Positions 38,593 through 52,400 of a DNA stretch of 64,000 nt are shown here, piece by piece (positions within the stretch are counted from its first letter, which is position 1; the number at the start of each line of letters is the position of its first letter). Origin of the DNA: Hypomesus transpacificus (lineage: Eukaryota; Chordata; Actinopteri; Osmeriformes; Osmeridae); NCBI RefSeq assembly GCF_021917145.1, contig NW_025813837.1:1738193-1802192 (forward strand), written 5' to 3'. The notes beneath the pieces were generated by a model. The model was not told the DNA's origin. It saw nothing but the letters and a program-made list of their open reading frames with translations, and made no database searches. The position numbers and the translations under genes are program-made.

Positions 38593-38598
38593 TTTATT
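38593..38598 (-). terminator. Polyadenylation signal of cfap157
   Basis: AATAAA on the minus strand, 38 bases after the cfap157 stop codon. It implies a very short 3' UTR. Confidence 0.7.
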
Positions 38599-38635
38599 GC
38601 CTGTAAACGACGTCCTTATGAGCTCCATTTAGGGC

Positions 38636-41600
38636 TTAACGTGATGTGGAACCCTGAGCTGTAGTGCTGCCTATATTAGGAGAGGGGTTTACTCTGGATT
38701 GGCTGTGAGAGGAAGGGAGGACGTCCCTGGCAGGGTCAGCCGGCTGGGGGCTGAGGATCTCTGGGCCACATGGTTTAGACGGGCTGGTCTTCTTCTGTGG
38801 TGTCCTGAAGTGAAACCCACATTGGAACGTCGGTTATTATATGACCTCACTGCATAAAGTCATCAGTTATCGGTTTACGAACGTAAACTATGTACACACT
38901 TTCTTTTCGTGTAACATTCGTCCGTATATACATGTATTTCAATTGAATTGTAATATGCATCTACTCTCCACCATAGACGGCCACATCCCAAACAATGTTA
39001 TTTACTCAAATAGGGTTTTTCAACCAGCAGAGAAACAGTAGCGTTGGCTAGTCCACCTGTGTAACTGAGGGCACCTGTTCTTGGAGGCAGGGCCCATCTT
39101 GGACAGGATGGTCTTGTAGTGCGTTCTGCATGGTACGAGACCCAGATATCCTGTCTTGAAGTGAGACAGCATAACAGGGGTCTTGAAGAGTGGACCAAGA
39201 TGTGCGGTTCTACAGAGGAGGGCGAGGGCAATGAATCATGTTGGTATATGCATATATACTGGTATATGGAGTATTTACATTCATTATAGTCATTCGTTTT
39301 AGACATTGACAAGATGCTTTCATCGAGAGAGTTGAAAAAAAAGGTGGTCAGAGTCAAGGAGCGGTCTGTATCTACTAGCCACATCGCAAAGGAATCTCAG
39401 TTACCATGGGTACTGATGGATGACTTTCTCTTGAGACAGGGTGGTGTGGTTAGAGTACCTCTCCAGGTTGGGTCCAGTCTTGAGCTCATGGAGGGCCTCT
39501 CCCTCTGGGATGAAGTCCTTCATGGTAGGGCCCCTTCCCAGCCGAGCGGCCCCATCCAGCACCGCCAGAAGCTTCTGCATCATCTGGTTCCTCCTGACCA
39601 GAGTCTTCACCTCAGAGTCCTCCTCCTTGGGAACCTCCTGGGTTGAACACAAGCCGGACGGAAACGCCGTTTCCCGACAACGTTTTGAGAGTTTTGGAAA
39701 ACAAACGACGCCAAAAAACACGGTACGTTTGGCAGTGGGTTTGATCCCCCCCCCCCACCCCCCCGCAAAATCAAATGTGACTGCGTTGAGAATTTATCCA
39801 TTTTAAAACCTGTCATTCTGTACCATCAGGGCGTCTTTGAGGGCGAAGGCAGCCTCGTGTAGGATGGTCTCCAGCTGTTCTCTCACAGCCCTCTCTTGTT
39901 CCAGTCTCCCAGCCAAGCTCTCGGCCTCCGCCCCTCTCCTACTGGACACCTCCAGCACTGACCTCTGCTCTTGTCTAGACCGACACATCAGGGATTAGCA
40001 AACCCCTTTCCTTTATAGAACTTTTAACATCACATAGACAGTACAATGTATATAATAGGAGGTCAGATGGCTGAGTGGTTAGGGGGGCTATTAATCAGAA
40101 GGTTGTTGGTTCAATTCCCGGCTGTGCAAAATGACATTGTGTCCTTGGGTAAGGCACTTCACCCTATTTGTACACCCTGTACTTATTGTAAGTCGCTCTG
40201 GATAAGAGCGTCTGCTAAAAAACTAAATGCAAATAATAGCGAGAGAGAGCTTTCCTCATACACGCAGGGTAAATATGATACTACTGTACTTGAATTGTTC
40301 TGGAAATAGTGAAATAGAAAATAGTCTTAGATATACGAGAAAAACTGAACAGGATGTTCCAGGTACCAGCATGTGAACAGAGTGTGTTATCTGACCTGAG
40401 GACCTTCATCTCTGCCAGGAGGGTGGTGTGGTCTTGCTGCAGTTGCTGGTGTTCCTGCTGCACCTTGGCATACTCCATCAGCTCTGAGTTCATCTGGCTA
40501 CACTTTGCTGTCAGCAGCTGGATCACCTTTAGAAGAGGAGGAAGAGACAGGGGAGACATCAGCCCGGACACACTAAAGCTGACTCATCGTGATGAAAGCA
40601 GTTGTGGTACTCATGTTTGACATCTGTAGGTACGGTGTACCAGTTCTTGGGTGCTCTCTAGTGCTATATGACCCGCATGTCCACAATCCTCTCATAAATA
40701 CCGTGACAACCACAATTGTTCCATTTCTTTCTTCTTCTCTGCTCCATTCCTCTTTCTTCACCCCTCCACCCCTCTCTTTTTTCCTCCCATCCCGCCCTCC
40801 ACCCCTTTCTCTGACCCTTTTACCTTCCATTCCTTTACCCTCCCTCCCTCCCTCCTTCTCCGGGGGCACCTTCTGGTTGCTGACGTTCTTGTGGGTGATG
40901 TCATTGACCACGGACTCCAGGATCCCCATCTCCCGGCGGAGATCTCTCTCTGTCTGCCTCAGGGTCTCGTTCTCCTCCAGGAGCATCCGGCTCCGGTCCG
41001 ACAGCTGGCTGATCTGGGCGTTCACCGACACGTTCTCGTGGATGGCCCTCTTGGTGATCTCCGGCATCTTCCTGTCCGACTCGCGGCGGAACTCGGCCGC
41101 CACGGCCGCCACGCGCTGTTGCATCTCCTTCTTCAGCCTGGAAAGAAAGATTGTGGTCAGGGTGTGTGTGTGTGTGTGTGTGTGGGGGGGGGGCATTTTT
41201 ACAATGTTTCAGACATTTTTGGTATATTATAGGTAACGCTATGCCATGTGATTGCCACAAGGTTTAGCTTCTTTTGAGATGTCCCATGTTGGGGTCTGTC
41301 ACGGGGGACCGTGACCTGTCACAGTGTCAACAGCGGAGACCTGTCTATGTCCAGCACTGCCTTCCTCTCCAGGTTGTATATGACAACGCGGTGCTCTTCT
41401 TCCCTCTTCTCCAGCTCCATCTCCAGGGACTGCATATGGGCCGTCAGCTCCTCCTTCTGCACCCTGAAGTCCTCTAGGGCCGCTAGTTTACTGGCTAGAA
41501 AGAGGAAGGTATGAGGAAAATGTTTGTTATTTTTTACTGTGGAAAAAGTATTTTGTTTACGTGGGATTGTGGGAGTTCATACCAAGCACCATGTTCTTTG

Positions 41601-42370
41601 AGGTGAGCTTGTCCTTGTTTTCCTGGGACTCCAGACGCATCTGGGCCAGCTGCATCTCAAAGGCATCCCTCTCGGTGTCCTTGGCTTGCTGCAGGCTGAC
41701 CAGTCGCTCGGTCACATCCTTCACCATCTCCTCCTCCTGGGTCAGAGACCGTTTCAGGTAATGGACAATTTGTTTCTTCTCCTCCTCAAGAGTATCGTAG
41801 AGAGAGGAGAAGTCCTTCTGTTCCACCTCGAGCTTATCACATTTATGCTGATATCTGCAGGACAGACGGAAGATGTGGAACAGATGGTAGAACCCAAAGG
41901 TGGAACCCAAATAAATAGGCTACACCAACAGGAAATGAGTCGCCTATGTAGTCTGGGCCTAGGCTATGGATTGGTTTTCTAAGCGTGAACGTTATTTTAA
42001 GCTATTTGCATATAAACGTTGTCGCCATAATCAGGAGGCAATTATTTGCTATTCATACAGCCAAATACATTAAAACGAGGCTTTATCACAAAGCATACAT
42101 GGCTAATAACAAACATTGCATGTAGATTTATTTTAGTTAACAGTAAAAAAAATTCGAATTGTAATGGTCTGTTATGATAAAGCTAGGCTAGCCTACGGCA
42201 ACACCTCACTTCTCTAATTGCTCCTCCAAGTCTCGTATCTGTGCCCTGTAAAACTCTTTTCCGCATTCAGACAACGCGTCGTCAGAACGTGTTTTATCTG
42301 CGAGTCCAGTGGATTCTTTCTTAGTTGTGTTATCTCCAGTTTTCTTTCCATTCTTAGGCGTTTTCGGCAT
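38636..42370 (-). CDS. cfap157: Cilia- and flagella-associated protein 157
   Basis: CFAP157 is a coiled-coil protein of the basal body and axoneme. In mouse it is needed for sperm flagellum formation and is under FOXJ1 control. Coding exons in order: 42370-42210, 41854-41583, 41494-41341, 41137-40870, 40526-40396, 39974-39824, 39637-39459, 39209-39075, 38804-38636. All introns are GT-AG and all phases agree, giving 539 aa (human 520). The start MPKTPKNGKK is followed by FYRAQIRDLEEQLEKYQ, matching the human FYHIQIRDLEDRLARYQ. Further matches are DAFEMQLAQMR, LAALEDFRVQKEE, VIYNLERKAVLDIDR, ITKRAIHEN and RMLLEENETL. Nearly all of exons 2-6 is charged heptad coiled coil. Exon 8 holds the conserved GYLGLVPCRTH segment. 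The last exon is Ser/Pro-rich and poorly conserved. The exon 3 donor (CAG then GTCTCC) is weak. A SINE lies in intron 5. Confidence 0.95.
40061..40235 (+). repeat. tRNA-derived SINE in cfap157 intron 5
   Basis: The tRNA-like head has box A GGCTGAGTGGTTAGG and box B GGTTCAATTCC (40108-40118). The body contains CCTTGGGTAAGGCACTTCACC, and the tail is GTCGCTCTGGATAAGAGCGT followed by CTGCTAAA. It is the best-preserved SINE in the window. The head resembles a Leu or Ser tRNA. Confidence 0.9.
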
Positions 42371-43476
42371 TTTCAAACACTTTCTCCGTTTGACCCGCTG
42401 CGCTTTCCAGTGGCGAAGCAATCAAAACACACGTTGTTACCAGGGAACTACGTAGCGCGCCCTTCAAATGGAATTCCATTATGTTAACAGCTGGGAGTAT
42501 TGCTGGGGCTCAATTATTACAACGCTATATCTTTAGTGTATTGAAACCCCCACTGTCAGGCTTGACTGGGTTCTATATTGAAAACGTGTTACCATATCAG
42601 TTTAATTTATTAAAACAATATATAGGCTATAATTAACGGCCCATGCCTAATAATTGTAATGGGATAATCTCGCTGTAGGCCACCAAAGACATACAAGGCA
42701 ATAAATGATTTTTTTGTTATAAATTCAACCCTACAGGGACCCCTCTTGTTTTTGCAATTCATAACACAGCTGACTTGCATCAGTCTTGCCTGTAGCCATA
42801 GTCTTTTCAGTCAACTTTGCCAAGTCATGATGAGCCATTCATGGACAAGTTAGACGCCATCAACACTGCTATCATTGTTATTCTTATCCTACACAGTGAC
42901 ACTCAGTCATCTCAAATGTAGTGAACTAATAAGCCTGCAAAAAAAAGGTTGTTATGAACAATTCTCAGCACTATACATTACTACGGCAGACACAACAGTT
43001 TCACTCATGCCAATAGACATTTATTATGACCATAGCAGGAAGTGCTGACAGGAAATCGGACCCAAAGAAAGTGAGGCAAGACCTGCTTCTCTTATGAATT
43101 CTTCACATATTTCCCGCACAACCATCTTCGATTTCATGTCAGCTTTGACGTGGCAAATACTCCCCAAATAATAATCACATGGGCCTACATGGGACCAACA
43201 ATGACGCAAACCACTTTCTTGAACTATTTGAAGGAAGATCATGCTGTCTGATTCATTGGCTCATTAGATTGCTAGGTGGATGTGCTGATGTGAAATAGGG
43301 TCTTCCGCACTACTCAGAAGACAGGAAGCACATTGCTCTTTGGTGTGAAAGCATGCTGTTCCTCATAGCAGTGCCGTGTGAGGATTTCTGTTTGAAGAGT
43401 TGACTATACGCTTGTCCTCACTAAAGGAGAGAATTACATCAGCCGCTGGAGGTTATCCAAGCAGCTCTTAACCTGA
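42371..43476. other. Shared upstream region of cfap157 and sh2d3c
   Basis: The two start codons face away from each other across about 1.1 kb. The left edge has a short GC-rich patch (TACGTAGCGCGCCC) next to the X-box. The remainder is AT-rich. No additional frame is recognisable. It probably contains both promoters. Confidence 0.55.
42436..42448. promoter_or_regulatory. X-box-like RFX site upstream of cfap157
   Basis: GTTACCAGGGAAC fits the X-box GTNRCC(N)RGYAAC at all but one position. It lies 66-78 bases upstream of the cfap157 ATG, where ciliary genes driven by RFX and FOXJ1 usually carry it. Position and gene function agree. Binding is inference. Confidence 0.55.
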
Positions 43477-46400
43477 ATGATGAAGAAACGCAAACTAGGT
43501 ACGTTTTGTATTCCTGTGAATTTGTTTTAGAATTGATCATCAATACTGTTACATTAAGAGAAATGTGAAACTGCAGTAGTTCAAGAGCCCTGGCTAGTAT
43601 GAAGTAACAAAGGAGGATCCTCCGAGTGTAACTCTGGAAGAATGGGCTCCATTCACATTTGTTTGTGTGTCAGTTCTCTCTTTGTCTCTGTGTGTCTATC
43701 AGTTACACAATACAGATTTATAGTTTATTGTACACAACACATAGATGTCTCCTTGTTTGGTTTCAATAATGGCAACTGACCACAAAATGAAGACAGAGAC
43801 TAATTTGACCATTTAAGATCAACTTTTACAGAGACAATTTATCTGCTACAAGTGTGATGAATGTGTAAATAATCTTCATGTACAGTTAATTACGTTAACT
43901 TGATCACATGGAGCCAAATATACATCCATGTATATGCATATTATATATCTGTAAATAAAAGCTAATTGCATTACAAGTATAAAATAATAATAATACATAA
44001 TAACAAACCACATAGTTCCTGAGTTATGTAAAACTGAACTCGTAAGCCCAGATGCAAAGGTTGATTCCTTTTTTAGACTACAACGTTATAAAGTAATTAA
44101 TTGAAGAGGAACAGCGACATGATCTTATTTCACTTTTGTTCCTTCTTATCTCATCTTACCTCCTCAAAAATCCCCTGGGAAATCATTAGGCTATATTTAA
44201 CTGGGGACGTACACAATTAATGTCTTTTTCGGGTATTCATCGTCGTAATAGGCCCCCGGGGCTGAAACATAATCAAACAACCAGAGGGGTCAGCTCACAG
44301 TTCAAAACTGAATCCGGTGAGAGTTTCACCAGCTCAGGATATAATCACATTCCATGCATGACTCTATATGAAAACCAATCATTCCTTTACTCGCAATTTG
44401 ACCAAAATCCTAAGAGTGAACTGAAACACTAGGATGACACAGAAAAACGTCCGTATGAGGTCACACTAATTAAATGTCTCTTTTAGGTTTGAAGTGGTTC
44501 GGGAGTCTTTCGAATCTTTCCCTTTCCAAGTGTTCCCCAACCAAGCCGGACCCAACCAAGCCGGACCACAGGAAGTCTTCGGGATATGAAGAGAGCTCAA
44601 GTGACACAACAGCGGGTGACAAAACAGTTGATGACATAACAACCAGCATGCACAGCCCAGGCTACGCCCGCTCCACTGACATGTACACCCACGTCGGTAC
44701 CGCGCCACGTACAGATAGACCGAGCAGACGAAAGGGCTCCAAGAAGAGCGATAACAAAACAGGGGTTGATAAAGAACCGGGCCAGAGAAAAAACGTGGAT
44801 TATGTACAACATTCCCCCCTACTGAGCGCTCTGTCCGTGTCCAGTCTTTCCAGTCTGGATCTGCCCCTATCTGATTGTAATAAAGGAAGGCCACTGCCCA
44901 TGGTGCCAGTGCCCTCCCCCTCAGCCAGTGCCAGCAAAGGCCCATCCAAAATCATAGCTGCAAAAGAACCTAAGAAGACCTCACCACTCCATAAACCCTT
45001 CCGTGGTACAGACTTAACTTTACGATGTGAGGATCATTCAGTGATCAGTACAGCCATGGTCGAGCCCACTGCCACGAAGGCTGAGCCTGTGCCGTCGTCC
45101 CCCACCCCTCAACATTACCCCAAGGCAACAAGAGTTCTCACCCAGGACTTGTATGTTGTGATGGAACCTGTCGCTGAGCCAGCCAACCACACAGGCGAGG
45201 ACGCATTGGAAAGGACGGGGTCAGAGGATTTACTGGAGACACTAGACAGGTGAGATATGCCCTTTATCAGTTTGGTCTCATCCATGAGTCTCTTGGTAAC
45301 TCTGAAAATACTGAAAGTGAAATATGAGTAATTCAATCTTGAAAATCTGAAAAGTGCGTTTTCTGACCATAAATCTGGCTCAATGTATGTTAAAGAACCG
45401 TTCAATTGATTTAAAGAGCTTGGAAACATGTAGAATACGGTACCAAGCAATACAGACATGCGCGCTTAGGGTCCCTCCCTGTATCCTAATAACTTGTTTC
45501 TCCGAGGCTTAGTCGAATTCTGAATCTTGCCTCAATTTAGTACTTGACATAGAGAATGAAATACAGTCCGGTCACATTTATGTCCTGCGATGATTATCGG
45601 GCTATGGTGAGATTACCTTCTTTATAATATTGATAACTTTACATGCTAGAACTTTAGTAGTCAGCATTGCATCAAAATCCCCAGTTCATACAGGTCACTG
45701 TTTATTAGACTGTTTATTTGTCATGTCGACTGACCTAATGCGAAATGAATTGCGGTAGCCAGTGGTCTTTGCGACATTGGTCATTGGAATAGCATGTAAA
45801 AGTAACAGCGATTTAAGAATGTTATTTAGAGACAGAGATATAAGAATCCCATGTTACATTTGATCAATTATACTTTAATATTCTTCAACAATTAACAATG
45901 CATTCAACTTTAATAATTGAATAGCTCCATGAAATTAAATGCGCACTTGAGAGATCAGCCTTATTGCAACAGTAAGCGGCTACATCGTTTTGTCATTTGT
46001 AGCCTACAGACTCTAGATATTATGTAATGAACTATTGCTCAAGGAATGTGTCTGTTTCCCCTCTTCGCAGCCCAAAACATGACATGACTGTGAAGCTGGG
46101 CAGTGCTCTTTGTACGGGAAGCAGAGAACGACGCCTGTTCTTTCAGCTGTCACTGTGTGACTGATAAATTGGTCAGACAAGTCAGTTCAAGTTGACCTCC
46201 TTCCCTATAGTAGTCACGATAACCGTTTTTTTCCCTTTATCCAGATGTTAATAAAAGGAAAAGTTCTAAACACAAAAAGACATAAGACAGCATGGGTTGT
46301 TATCTTTTTTAGATATTACATTTGATGTCATTACAGTAATAGGTCTGAGTCAAATTTCCGTGGGGAGTTGGGGACCCTATGCTCAATACTTTCAAGTCCA

Positions 46401-49400
46401 GCGAGGTTCAAAGAAGTGTTGACACAGATGTTGACACAAATACATTTGGTCATTTTCCACTGTTAGATGGGAAAGTTTGACCCTCTTTCATAAACCTCTA
46501 CAACATATGATGTGATGTGAGTGTCTGTTATCTGAATGCAGGTTGGCATCGTCAAGAGAAGTACATTTAAACGATATGATGCCGGGATTGTCTGTTTGTC
46601 TGTGTGTGTGCTTGTGTGTACATGTGTGTGTGTGCTTGCGTGTGTGTGTGTGAGGGAGCATGGGGTCTCTACAGCTGGCTGAGTGTTGTTGGCCAACAGT
46701 GTTTTAATGTGGTAGAAATGTATTTCTCATCTGGAGGGACCCTCCCAACCAAATACAGGGACATTCTGTCAAACATTCAATAAACACAGCTTGCTGTAAG
46801 AGCCATATTATGGATATGAAAATCGATCCAAAAATTGATTGGGTACTGTATTATCATGGCCAGATTGTTGTTGCCATCTTTTCCATTGTCCTCTTAGTGT
46901 TTAGGGATCCACTGAGGAGCCTTGTGTGTTGTGTGAGAGAGAGATCAGGTTTATGGGGGCAAGAGGCCTTGGCTCTCAGACAAGCTCTCAGGGAAAAAAT
47001 GCAACTTTTGGAGGAACAGCAGAGTTGCGAAAATGTTCAGAGATTCTCAGAAGGACACTCACAGCCTCACTCACAGAATGACTGCACATGTAGACCGTAG
47101 CAAGCTGGTGCAGTGGCAGATTTAGACTTTGATAAGAAGGATTGCTCTGTGTCAGTCCTACCAATACGTAATGTACCTTATGACCAAAGAGGATACAAGT
47201 AATCAGGGAAATTAAAAGCACATTTTTTCTTAAGTCCTTAAAGTAAAAAAGTCCCTTTTTTTTGTCCATGTATCTCTATCCAAAGAACACCTCATACAAA
47301 CTCTGAGTCCGAAAGCAATTTTAATGTTTCTCTTTGGATTGGATGCCTTGTTTGTTATGACATCAAAACAATAACTGTAGGAGCCGAATTAACCATTATG
47401 TTGATTCTTATGTTATCTCTCTTTATTTGTATGTGCAAGTGTGTGTGTGTAAGAATAGGTGAGTGACACTATGGCCGTAGATGTTTTTACCCCCATCTAG
47501 AGGACACCTGAACTTTACCTGAGAGGCTGAAGGTGGAGCCCAAGGGGGAAAGGCATTCAAATCCAGCAGCCAGAGCATCTGGGCATGGCTGAGGAAGGCA
47601 ACAGTTTTTTGACCGTGTGCCAGGACGTTTGCAAAAGAACCATGCGCTTTACGAAAGACTCTTTAGTTTATAACATAACATTGCATAAAGTGAGATGTAC
47701 AGATGTAAACACAAAACAAACACACACAAACAATTGTATATATACATATGTATTAAATGTATTGAGCAATCTGATCATGAAACAAATCCACATTCTGTTG
47801 TTTCTTTATCCTTTTAGCCCACTGGATGCCATGAATAGCGGTGAATATGTAAAGGTAAGAATTTTTTTCTTTCTTGTGGATCTACGATGCATAGGTGGAT
47901 GCACCCCCCCCCACCCTGGGAAAAATATGATTTGTTCCCCCCAATAAATCACTGTAAACATAACTATGTAATTTCAATAATATCAATAATACGCAATGAA
48001 AGCGCTTTGATGATTATGGACACAATGGCGCTTTTTTAATGTGCTGTGTTACAGCAGTCATTTTGGTGTCCCCCTCAGGAATTGCTCTTGAGAAAATGTC
48101 ATATATTTGTCCCCCCCAAAGTTCATAGCAGATTTTCGCGATAAATGACTCACTTTAGACTGATAGGAAACTGTCAGGAGGACCAAGAAATGCTTCTGAA
48201 CTTGTACTTGTTGCAATTTGTGAATAAACTTTGTTTAATGTTTAGTAGTAACCAGGACTATCCTGGAAAAAAAGTATGGTTTGCAGACAACTTCTGATAT
48301 TTGCAACTGAGCATTTGGAGGGTGTTCTTTAACTGGATATTGAAGCTAGTCACCTTCTTGTTGTTAGAGGGGGTGTTTTTTGGAATCTCCATGCCTCACT
48401 GTTGTTATATGAAACCAGGAGAACCCTGTGGAGGCTCCTGTGTGCTCAGTGGTCAAGCTCTAATTGAATTAGGATTGGTGACAAAAAAAGAGTTTGGGAC
48501 TCCAGCCCATTCCTATGGATCCTTCGCGCCAGCACGGTTACCATGGGCAACAAAGCCCAATCTGGATATGACTAGTTGTGTCTGACAAAGGTGAACAGAG
48601 AGAGAGAGCGAGAAGTGCTTCCAATCCACAGTCTTACATTCGCCTTCCCTCTAACTTTCACAAACATCCCAGTTGCCTCAAAGGGATGAACTTGTCATGA
48701 ATGGTAATGGTGATAGAATTAACGCTATTCATTAGGTTTCTAGGTCTTTAGGTTGTCTCTCTTTGTTTTCAAGTGTATTGGACCGATGCCAAACCTTATC
48801 CAGTGTCCCATAGGACAGACTGTTGAATGGGTTGGATAGGGACTGCTGAGAAAAACAACACGTCAGCCAGGATTAATGGCTGGGAACAATTGTTTGCAGC
48901 CGGTGTTCCTCCAGAGTGGAGAATTCCACAAACATTTATTGAGTTGGTGACCGGGGAGCTGCTTGATGTACAGTGTCTGTCCCCAGTTGTCTAAAGACGT
49001 GACAAATCTTTGCTGACTGATGGTGCTGTTTCACAAGAACGTTTCCTAGACAACTCACCCAAGACTGTGCTGTGATGCCGGTGTGGGAATGCCAGACATC
49101 TCCTCTCTCTCACCACTCTTTCGAACCTCGCTCAGTTTCTCTCTCTCTCTCTTTCTCCTCTCTCTCTCTATCTCGCTCTACCCTTCCTGCCCTCTCTCTC
49201 TCTATCCTTTTTAATCTCCCTCTCTATCCTTCCTACCCTCACACTCTCTTTCAACAAAACAAGGTAGAGTTCTGTACGATACAGACACAGACACCAGCAT
49301 TAGTAACAGACTGGTCTCTAACATTAGGGGCAAAACACAGTTGAAAGTCTGCCGATTCCCATTATTTTTTGTTGTTGTTAGCATCTCTTTGACATCGTCG

Positions 49401-52400
49401 GCCATGTTTGTCCTTCCTTCTCGGAAGTTCTCCAAGGACAGGTTCTGGTTGGACGCTCCGACGGAGAAGCAACGCAAAGAGCTGGAGGAGGAGCTGAAGC
49501 TGAGCAGCGGCGTCCTGCAGAGCCACGCCTGGTACCACGGACACATCCCCTGGCAGGTTGGACTCACCTGCCGTCTGTCACACACACGCGCTGGCGCATA
49601 CACACGCACACGCCTGCATGGGCGCACATACGCACGCACACAATCAAGTACACACACTCACTTACACACATGCGCAGACATACACAGGCCTCCACACACA
49701 CACACACACACACACACAGATAAGCAAATACATGAGCACGATCAATCGCATCTGAATCCATCCTTGCATCGGAATACACTGAGCACTAAGCATTCGCAAA
49801 CAAGCCCTCTGTGACATTGGTTGTTTAAAAAAGCCAAATAAATATATTGTGATTTGATTTGAAACAGGTTGCTGAGTCTCTGGTGGAGAACCACGGAGAT
49901 TTCCTGATCAGGGACTCACTCTCCAGCCAGGGAGACTATGTTCTGACCAGCCGCTGGACTCTCAAGACTCTGCACTTCCTCATCAGCAAAGTTGCGGTCC
50001 AGTCCGGTGACATCCACAGCCGTGTCCAGTATGCCTTGGAGGGGGAGCGGTTCGACTCGGTTCCGGCGCTGATTCACTTCTACGCGGGGAACAGGACAGC
50101 ACTGACCCTACACAGCGGAGCTGAGATCCATCGTCCTGTTAATCGGACGTTGCCCCTGAGGTACCTGGAGGCTTTGTTTGGTACGGGCGGACCCAGGAGC
50201 TACGCGGTGAGCTCTCCTTCGTGCCAAAGGGCTGCGCAGAACAAGACTGGCGATGGAAACAGAACAGGCAACACCTGCCCCTTGAGGTGAGGTTGCATTT
50301 CATAGCAAGGATTCAGTGGAGTGTTCAGGCCACTGTTATGTTTTACATGAGGCTCATCGTGTTGTAATTCACCCCAAATATGGTTTGTGCGTGTGTATGT
50401 GTCTGTTTGTTTGTGTTCAGCCATTCCCATGTTCACCACAAGGGAGCAGTCTGGAGCTGTGAGCTTGGCAGCTTGGATCGTCTCCAGCCCTCGTGTCCCA
50501 CTGGGGAAAACCCTGTGTCTCCTAAATTCAACACCAGTGAGTTGAAGGTTCTCTGCAGATAGCAAAAAGGGTGTAGCTCAGTGGTTAGAGCTTTTGACTG
50601 AAGATGAAGAGGTTACAGGTTCAAATACTCCCCTGTGCAAAATGTCATGAGCATCTGTCTGTTTAACATCTGCTAAATCAATTCGATTCAGTATAAAACA
50701 AATTAGTGCTAATTTAAGTTCTGCCATAAATTAAGCAAAAAGCTATCATCCTATTTTTACTTTATTCCATGATACCAATGCTGACCACAACACTTCAATG
50801 CATATCTGTTACAAAGTTACTAGTGAATATACCAATTATCCTCAATAAATCATTTGTTGGTTTACGTAAATGACACAGTACCTTTACAGAATTCACACCT
50901 CCTCGTCAGGGTTTCCCGCAGCACTTTGCAGTGAAGGCGACCGCCTTGGCAACATACGCCCGCCGCCTTGACTACGTTGTAGTCTAGGTTTCTTTTTTCT
51001 AATGAGCGATATCCGCCGTGTTACTTTATCCATTTTTTCTGCCTTTCATTCCAACGGCAGTCTCCCTTATCTGCAGACCGGGGCATCAGCAAGCCTCACC
51101 CTACCAATTTGACCAGCACATTTTCTGTGGGAAACCCAGCTCCTCGTCATTATCAATCTCTTTTCACTTTCCTCCTACAAAACACTTTACGCCACAAAAA
51201 CATTCCAGAGGATAAACAGAGCAGTAAAGTAAGCAAAAGGGCTGCCAGTAATGTAGCTATAACATCAACAGAGTGGTACTGAATCCAGGACATCCTGAAC
51301 GACTGTGTCCTCAAATGAGGAGCTCCCTTGTGTCTCATGACGTACTCAATCCAGAACATGGCCTGGTCCAGCGGCTTCATGGGCTGGTCCTTGTGCAGCC
51401 TAGAGAGCCTCTGCATGTTCTCTCTGTAGGACGGGTCCTCCAGGACCGCCCTCAGCGCCTCCAGGAAGTTGTCTCGGTTCAGGTAGGCTATGTCCACCAC
51501 CTTGGCGCCACCTTTGGCTTTCATCCGAGAGAGGTTGTCGCTCTGGTCGAACATCAGAGGCAGGCCGAGGATAGGAACGCCGTGGTAGATGGCCTCCTGG
51601 ACTCCGTTGGTTCCCCCGTGGGCCACGAACACTTTGGTCTTGGGGTGTCCTAAGAGGTCGTTCTGGGGCAGCCAGTCCACCAGTAGGGTGTTGTTGCCGA
51701 GGGCGGCGGGCCTCTTCCCCGTATGCCTCCAGATGACCTTCTGCGGTAGCTGCGCGAAAGCGCCAGCGATTTCCTCCGCCGCGTCGTCGGGGAGATGTCC
51801 CACCAAGGTGCCCAAGGACATGACGACGACCCCGTGTTCTCCAGAGCTCTGGACAAAGTCGGCGAGATCCTGGGCGAGTGGCTTGGAGGGCTTGCACTGG
51901 AATCCGCCCATGTACACAACATTGGGCATGGTGGGACGAGGAAACTCAAAGGTGAAGTCGTTCCTCATGAGCCAGATGTCCGCGTCCTGGAACAACTCCA
52001 TGTAATGAACGTCCGGGCCAAAGTAGCGATGGACAAACGACATATAGGTTGAGTCTGTGACGTACGCCACTTGGAGTCTCGTAAACAAATACATAAAGAC
52101 GTTTTTTAATCTCTCACAAAACGTCATTTTATCAGTCAACTCTGACCCGGCGATTGGGACGTAGGACAACGGTGATGGTGCGATGCACTGATGTCCCTCG
52201 CCCTGGATGGTCCACCTGACATTGAAGACTAGAGGAAGGCCGAGTTTACGTGCAATCAGTGCCCCTCCACCACCGGCTGGGTCGGACAGAACCACATCGT
52301 ACTCTGCTTCTCTGAACTCCTTCATGAGCTCCTCGTTCTCAAACGTTTTCCCCATCGCCTCGACCAGATCTTTATTAATGTAATAGAACTGTTTCACAAG

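Noticed and set aside
40061..40135. tRNA gene
   Set aside because: Box A and box B are present, but the fold is degenerate and the fish SINE body and tail follow directly.
49382..49427. Extended sh2d3c exon 4 starting after the acceptor at 49380-49381
   Set aside because: The phase fits direct splicing from exon 2, but the 37-nt exon at 47818-47854 plus the acceptor at 49426-49427 rebuilds the conserved VKFSK junction, so the longer form is less likely.
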